A stretch of 64,000 bases of DNA from Triplophysa rosa (lineage: Eukaryota; Chordata; Actinopteri; Cypriniformes; Nemacheilidae): positions 6,043,984-6,107,983 of the forward strand of contig NC_079914.1 of the NCBI RefSeq assembly GCF_024868665.1, written 5' to 3'. This document shows, one piece after another, positions 57,752 to 64,000 of the stretch (its first letter is position 1; every line of letters starts with the position of its first letter). The position numbers were made by a program, and so were the translations under genes. The notes under the pieces are model-generated. The model ran no database searches, was not told the origin of the DNA, and saw nothing but the letters and a program-made list of their open reading frames with translations.

Positions 57752-60700
57752 ATGCAGTTCTTCGGTCGTATATTGGACACGGTAAGCTCCGTGTCAAACC
57801 TCTTCTCCAACCCCTACCGTGTGAAGGATGTGCAGCTGTCGGAGTACAATGGAAAAGTGCTGTTGAAACAGGAGGGGCGCTTGGTCCTATACAAGAACCA
57901 GCAGAGCCAGTCATGGGACTGTCTGCTACTCTGCCCTGAGTCATCATCTGTAGGACTAAGGTGAGGCCTGAGCCTGTGTTTCACTGGTAGATTTAGAATA
58001 TAATCAAGATTCATTCAAGAATTCAATACTGGAACCTCTGGAGTGTATATGGGCCATACCTTGCAATGGATTGACTCACCATTTGCAACTACAAAGTATT
58101 TTCTGCCCATATACACTATTTCTTTATTTGAGACTGAAAGATATCCTTTCAGGTTTTTGGACTTTCCTGATGTTGTCTGATTGATTTGCTGTAGCAGTCA
58201 CAAGGATCCTGTGTTGGTCTTGATAAAAGACTTGCATCACAACCCCCATGACGTAGGCTACACCGAAAAAAAGAGCTAAACACTACTCTTTAATTTGGGA
58301 AATTTACAGATTTGCTTCACTGAAAGCTCATGGTTGAAACAGTTATCTGAGGCCTTGGCCACAAAGAACCATTTGTGGCTCGAGGCTTTTAATAAATAAG
58401 TCTGCCACCCAGAATAAAACATCCAGTTATCATCAACCACAAATTTTATTAGCTAAGCATATACGTGTTTCTGCAACCAAAGAAGTGCATGCTTCGTTTA
58501 GCGTTACTATCCTAAATAAAACGACGTTATTTTGTTTTTCCATCCACTACTAGGATGTTCCAGGTTTCCTCAGAGGAGAGTGCAATGAATTGGTTCCCTC
58601 AATATGCCCTCAAACTCCGCCCATTTTACGAGATGCTCTGCCCACCACTGAAACCTGAGACCTTCCAGCCAATCGTAGACTGCGTGCGGAATCACCCTGA
58701 CTGGAGCTCAGCTCACATCGCCGTGGATACGGGACTGAGAGACTGCCTGAAACACAATTATGTGTTGAGGTGAAAGTTCAGAGGTCATCTTTTGACACGT
58801 GCATTGTTTTTAAAGCTGTATGTTAAGTGCACTATATATCACACACTTTTTACTGTTTATTGTATAAAAATAGTATGTAAAACGGTCCGCAATGTAAAAA
58901 GTAGTGGGCTACATAGTTGCCACATGACCTCACCACATGTTTAATTCAGAAAGTGGTGTCCAGTTCTCATCTCAAATTGAATGTAGCTTGCGTTTTTTTA
59001 CCCAATTCTTTGTATAATAAGGAAAAAAAGAATCATAATTGTGACTGCATTGCATGTCATTTTAGATTGATCTGTCACAATAAAAATAGAAGTTCATGCT
59101 GAGTGCGTTGCATTGTGGGATGTATTATCTAACCCAGTGTACTCTTTTGTATCCTACATGCTTTGTTGTCGACAATTCTGGTATTCACTGAATACAGAAA
59201 ATTGTGCACATGCACTAAATATTTTGAACACTGCATAAATAATATAAGTGCTATGGTATTATTCTGTTGTATTTTCTTGTTTTAACTCCTTCCAAGCTAA
59301 CCATGATATCGTTGATGCTCTCCTGCAGCCAGATAAACGCCCGCGATGGTCTGGGTCAGACCCCTCTGCACCTGGCCTGCGAGAGGGGAGATGTGGGCTG
59401 CGTACGTGAGCTGATGGAGGAATGCCAGGCTCGCACGGACGTCAAAGACAAAAATGGAGAGACGCCCATGCATTGCGCTGCTAAACAAGACTCCTCTGTG
59501 GTTTTAGAGGTGAGAGGCAAGCATGAGGCATTTAATGAACGTGGACTAAACACATATTCTCATATCTCAAATTTTGATTGTCGTAGGTTTTGTGCGCTCA
59601 GCTCTGCGCTGGTGTGAACGAGTTGAATGCTGCTGGGGAAACGCCGCTCCACGTAGCTTGCCGTCTCGGTAGGGTCGGGGCGGTCAAGGGCCTGATAGGG
59701 GGCGGAGCCCGCTGTGACATCATGGGGAGTACCGGCTATCCAATCCACGCCGCCATGAAGTATAGTGAGAAAAGGTTCAAGAAATGTTTATTTCTGTGAA
59801 AAAATAATGTTGATTTTACCTGTTCTTAAAGTTAATATGAAATCACCTTTTTTGTTTGTTTATATTCTTAATAGACTTTCTGATATACGTAATACTGTAT
59901 CACAATGTCATTTGTAAGCTATATTAATCCTATTATTTTAAATATTTAAAATAGTTGAGTGAATTATGAGAGAATATTCATTTTTGGTTGAACTATACCT
60001 TTAATTCACATTTTAAAAGTGTCATATTTTAAAATCAAGACTTGGTGCTCAAATACATCAATCTCACATTGTTTCTTTTTGATTTTAGCTGTGCTGAAGC
60101 AATTTTATCTACAAACCCAAATCAGCTATTGGCAGAGGATCCCATCTATGGTGGAACTCCTCTCCACTGGGCCAAGACTGCTGAGGTCTGAAATACTCCA
60201 TGCTTTTTTTGCTCGTATAACATGAGGAATCAACAGCTTTCTCATTGTCCCATGTTGTTCTCTTCAGATGAGTCGCCTTCTGTTGGACAGAGGGTGTAAC
60301 ATTAACTATCTGAGCAAGACCGGAGAGAGTCCGTTACATATTCTGACCAAAAGGGGGCGCTTTGAGGCCGCAATGACACTCTTGACCCATGGAGCCAACC
60401 CCAACATCAAAGGCCAGGATAGAAACACAGCTCTTCATCTTGCAATGAAGGTGTGAGCGAGAATCTAATAATACTATGAAGCGAAGAAATATCTGGGCCA
60501 TATGAAAAGAAAATCGATAGCAAGAAATTGTGAAGCATATTTTGAGGGCCATAATAAGGGGGCAGTCGTGGCCATGCTGGTTAGAGACTCGGACTTGTAA
60601 CCCAAACGTTGTCGGTTCGAGCCTCAGTACCAGCAAGGCACCGTTCCCCCCAACTGCTCCCCGGGCCCCTCAGCAATGGCTGCTCACTGCACCAGGTGTG

Positions 60701-63700
60701 TGTTCACGGTGTGTGTGTTACTCACTGCTGTGTGTGTGTGCACTTGGGTGGGTTAAATGCAGAGGAACACCATACTCACATCACTTTCACTTCTGTCATG
60801 GTGACATTATTGCTGATTGTAATATAATTATGTTATGTAATTGAAATACTTAAGTAAATAAAACATTTTAGAGGCTTTCAGAGGGAGGAAAAAAATGTAA
60901 ATATGAAAGAAAAGAAAATAAAGCAATTGCTAACTGAATAGTTAAATAAAATAGAATATTAAAATAGTCATTTTAAAGTCTGGAAAAGTCATCGTAATGG
61001 TACAATGTGAAAAATCATTAAATTATTATTGAATCATTCAAACTAAATCATTAAATGTACATAATATTTATTTAGTGGTGCCTTTATCCAATGCATTCAA
61101 CATTTTGTCTAAAAATAGGCTTATTTTTTGTTACTTTTAGTGATTAAATATGTATATATGACGTTTCCATGGGATTAATCCAAGAAGTCTTTAAAGTAAC
61201 TGTATTTATACCTTCAAAAAAACGTCATTATAGATCACATGTTTTTCTGTCTTTTCTACAGTTGGATAACATGGACCTGATCAAAGCTCTCATGGTGTTT
61301 GGAGCTGATGTTGAGGTTCACAATGATCTGGGTGAGACACCAGGACTCATCGCTGCCCGTACCAGCAAGGGTGGGTGGAGGAGGAATGTTTCGTTGATGG
61401 ATGAAAAATTAAAAAATGGTTTAACCGTATTCAGTTTACAATAAAGTTAAGCTGTCAACAGAATTTTACAGCCTTCAAAATTAAAGTGTGCTGCATGACG
61501 TCATTTGGAGCGTCTGCATGCGACCATAATCTCATCTAACATAAACCACCATATACTGTATTTCTTATGCAAATACAACTAAACAACATTTAAAACATTG
61601 GTTAAGCCAGCGGTTGACATGTCAGACCGTTCAAACAAACAAAACGTTTGTTGGATCATAGAAAATATTTCAACAGAAAACTGCACACAAAAACAACTTT
61701 TCTATTTATAGTTAAAACAGCTCTGTTTGAAAAAAACTGATGTTATTATTTGGGTCTTAAAGCGATAGTTCACCCAAAAATGAAAATTCTGTCATCATTT
61801 ACTCACCCTCAGATTATTCCAAATCTGTACAAATTGATTTGATCTGCTAAACACAAAGGAAGGTATTTGGAAGAATGTCAGTAACCGAGCAGATCTCTAC
61901 CCCTATTGACTCAAATGGGGGACGAGATCTGCTCGGTTACTGACATTCTTCCAAATACCTTCCTTTGGGTGAGAAAATGATGACAGAATTTTCATTTCTG
62001 GGTGAACTATCACTTCGATGTTTTGATATGCTATTCTGAAAACAATGTAATGTTTGTTTTTGCTCATTTGCTTGTTTGTTAACAACGATGAAATGCCATT
62101 TTTCTATTCATACTGTTTTGTTTGTTTGTTTTATTGCATGGTGTGGGTGCGGCTGTGTGCATGTCTCTGATCCTGTGCTAATATTAAAGGGCCCAACCGT
62201 AAGGTGCTCTTGAACATGCTGTGTAGTGTAGGGGTCGAACGGTGTCACCCCCCCTCTCTCGACACCCCTCCCCCCAGAGCCAGCAAAGCCCCGCCTCCTG
62301 CTATAGGTAAAGCCCCGCCCTCAAAACTTCTGGGAGTCCTGTCACTTTAAATGCTGTCCCTCAATCCCTGTTTCTTTTGATGCTTTCTCAATTTTTTGTT
62401 GAGTGTACTCTTATCAACATGAAAACACAAATATAACTGTTCAATTGTAAATATTTAACAAAATATTTAAGTGTTAAATAATAGTATTTTAATAATTATT
62501 TTTTTCACCAAGCTCACAGCAATGCATTGTGGTATTTCCATAAAGGACAAATGTGATGCTGTGTTAGATTTTGGCTGAAAATAATTTATTTAGTGTAAAT
62601 TTAAGGCAAACATTTTTTAGGGGGATCAGCCTTAAATCAGGGCACGCTTACAATGCCCTAAAGTGCTGCAGGCCACTTGCTAGAATTTTGTACAGAGCCT
62701 AGACATAAAGAGTATACATTTAATATGTTGGTCAATGGCCAATTTAAGTAGACTTTTCAGTATTTTCACTTTTTCTGCCTATTTTAAACATTTTTCATCA
62801 CTCCCCGAAACTACAAAGCTTTATTTTTTTTAACCTTTATTCATTTCTGCTGCCTGTTTTGCAAGTCCCATCGCTCTGATGTGATGCTCCTTTTTGTGCT
62901 TATTGATGCCATAGAAATAAATACCTAAATATCATTTAGCTGCCCCATACATGTCAACTGCACCACCATCCTGTAAAAGTCGAGATGAAAAGTTGTAAAA
63001 ACTCAGCTCATCAGAAGTAATCGCAACTCAATGTACTGACTTTATACAGACAAATACATTTCAGCATATGAAACATAGACTCTGTACCCAAAAGAATATG
63101 TTTCACAGTATCCTCGCTCATTTGCATGAGTTTACATGCAGATCTTAAGCTTTTGTTTTGGCGCATGTTACTGTATTAAAGTATTTCACAAGTTTGCAAG
63201 TACATTGTGAGCTGCTAACATAGCATCTAGGTATTACATATCTATAATAGAGTTGCGACACAAAAAGTAGCTCTGCGGTTCTTACTGGTTCACTGCTTTT
63301 ACATCTCGTCTTTGATTGGCCCATAGGCTTTGATGACATCGTGCATGTGGCGGCAGCTGTTGCCGCCATGAGTCAAGGATTTACCGATGTGGATGGGGTC
63401 AAAACAGGAAGTAAAAAGTATGTACTGGAGTTTGTATGTTTTCTGTTGTAGACTTTGAAGATACAATATCACTTATCAAGTGTATCTCAAATATTTTTTT
63501 AAAGAATGGACAGATTGTTGTGCCTTGACGGTGGAGGTATAAAGGGTCTGGTTCTGATCCAGATGTTGATCACTCTGGAGAAAGCGGCGGGTCAGCCTAT
63601 CAGGGAACTCTTTGACTGGGTTTGCGGCACCAGCACTGGGGGAATACTGGCCTTAGCTATTGTACACGGTGAGCATTGTCCAATAAGTTAAATGGAAAGC

Positions 63701-64000
63701 TAACAGTCACAGTAAACTCAAGTTAATAATTTGCCTTTGGATGCTTTGTTCTGTAGCACAATTGCAATGTAAACATTAAGAGTCACTTTCATTGTATTTT
63801 TTAAAGTTTTACTATTTTGATCTGTTCTAGTGTAGAACATGTACTGGTTAAACATAAGCCTGTTATAAAAATTGCAGCAGCATCATTTTCTGTTTCATGT
63901 ACACCTGATCAGGTAAATCGATGGAGTATCTGCGCTGTTTATACTTCAGAATGAAGGAGGAGGTGTTTAAAGGCTCTCGGCCGTATGAGTCCGGCCCTCT
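57752..64000 (+). CDS. pla2g6: Calcium-independent phospholipase A2 (group VI), 5' part, cut by window end
   Basis: Hydrolyses the sn-2 acyl bond of phospholipids in the cytosol and at membranes and mitochondria. Coding exons: 57752-57960, 58554-58769, 59329-59509, 59587-59774, 60089-60185, 60268-60450, 61262-61370, 62190-62306, 63327-63417, 63505-63668, 63913-64000 and beyond. Frame holds for 547 aa (human 752-806 in full). Seen: N-terminal [21 protein letters not shown]; ankyrin repeats about 140-390 ([45 protein letters not shown]); a proline-rich linker in the 62190-62306 exon; patatin nucleotide/oxyanion loop DGGGIKG (472-478); nucleophile elbow GTSTG with Ser507. The catalytic Asp motif lies beyond the window. 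The ATG at 57752 follows an acceptor at 57745, so a 5' non-coding exon is expected upstream (donor candidate at 56912). Confidence 0.96.
60559..60805 (+). mobile_element. tRNA-derived SINE
   Basis: Head GGGGGCAGTCGTGGCC; A box TGGCCATGCTGG (60569-60580); B box GGTTCGAGCCT (60614-60624). The body has CCCCCAACTGCTCCCCGGGC and GTGCACTTGGGTGGGTTAAA, and it ends near CACATCACTTTCACTT. These are pol III promoter parts without an intact tRNA fold. Inserted in pla2g6 intron 6 (after the 60268-60450 exon). Confidence 0.88.
61760..62015. mobile_element. Foldback MITE, near-perfect hairpin
   Basis: AGCGATAGTTCACCC at the left and GGGTGAACTATCACT at the right. The inner arms GAAGAATGTCAGTAACCGAG and CTCGGTTACTGACATTCTTC are perfect complements. 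Same family as 22359-22678, in the pla2g6 intron after the 61262-61370 exon. Confidence 0.85.

Noticed and set aside
60559..60632. Apparent tRNA gene (A and B boxes)
   Set aside because: No complete acceptor stem or anticodon arm, and the sequence continues into a SINE body.

Overview
The window is vertebrate genomic DNA. Intron-rich genes with GT/AG splice sites encode teleost orthologues of tp53bp2, gtpbp2, cbx6 and pla2g6. The repeat load (hAT, Tc1, TTAA-flanked and foldback MITEs, a tRNA-derived SINE, an L2-like LINE tail) is what I would expect of a cyprinid or related otophysan fish. The species and the a/b duplicate status of each gene cannot be settled from the sequence alone.

Layout: 1-3400 is repeat-rich with no supported gene. 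3400-4182 is a CpG-rich promoter/5' end for tp53bp2 (+). Its 18 coding exons run from 4174 to 31543, including a 9-nt first coding exon and an 8-kb first intron, and the 3'UTR has poly(A) signals at 31668, 31681 and 32081. After a 2.3-2.8 kb repeat-filled gap comes gtpbp2 (-), with 12 coding exons from 38705 down to 34384, convergent with tp53bp2. A repeat-rich stretch and the probable long 3'UTR of cbx6 follow. cbx6 (-) has 5 coding exons from 56026 down to 44704 and introns swollen by transposons. pla2g6 (+) is head-to-head with cbx6. It starts at 57752 and is cut by the window end after the catalytic GxSxG exon. All exon joins listed keep frame: 1059 aa for tp53bp2, 600 aa for gtpbp2, 452 aa for cbx6, and the first 547 aa of pla2g6.

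The genes do not form a pathway. ASPP2 is a p53/PP1 scaffold, GTPBP2 a ribosome-rescue GTPase, CBX6 a Polycomb reader and PLA2G6 a calcium-independent phospholipase.

The most striking structure is in cbx6 intron 1. It is a triple nest: a long-terminal-inverted-repeat, Mutator-like element (50714-55564, 9-bp target duplication) holds a hAT element (52893-54902), which holds a second hAT element (53720-54750). Two levels have perfect target duplications and one is off by a single T. The host arms carry a palindromic TTTGTGAA/TTCACAAA motif about every 150 bp, and the core holds a reverse-transcriptase fragment with a YADD motif. Many other transposons can be delimited to the base by their target duplications and are listed.
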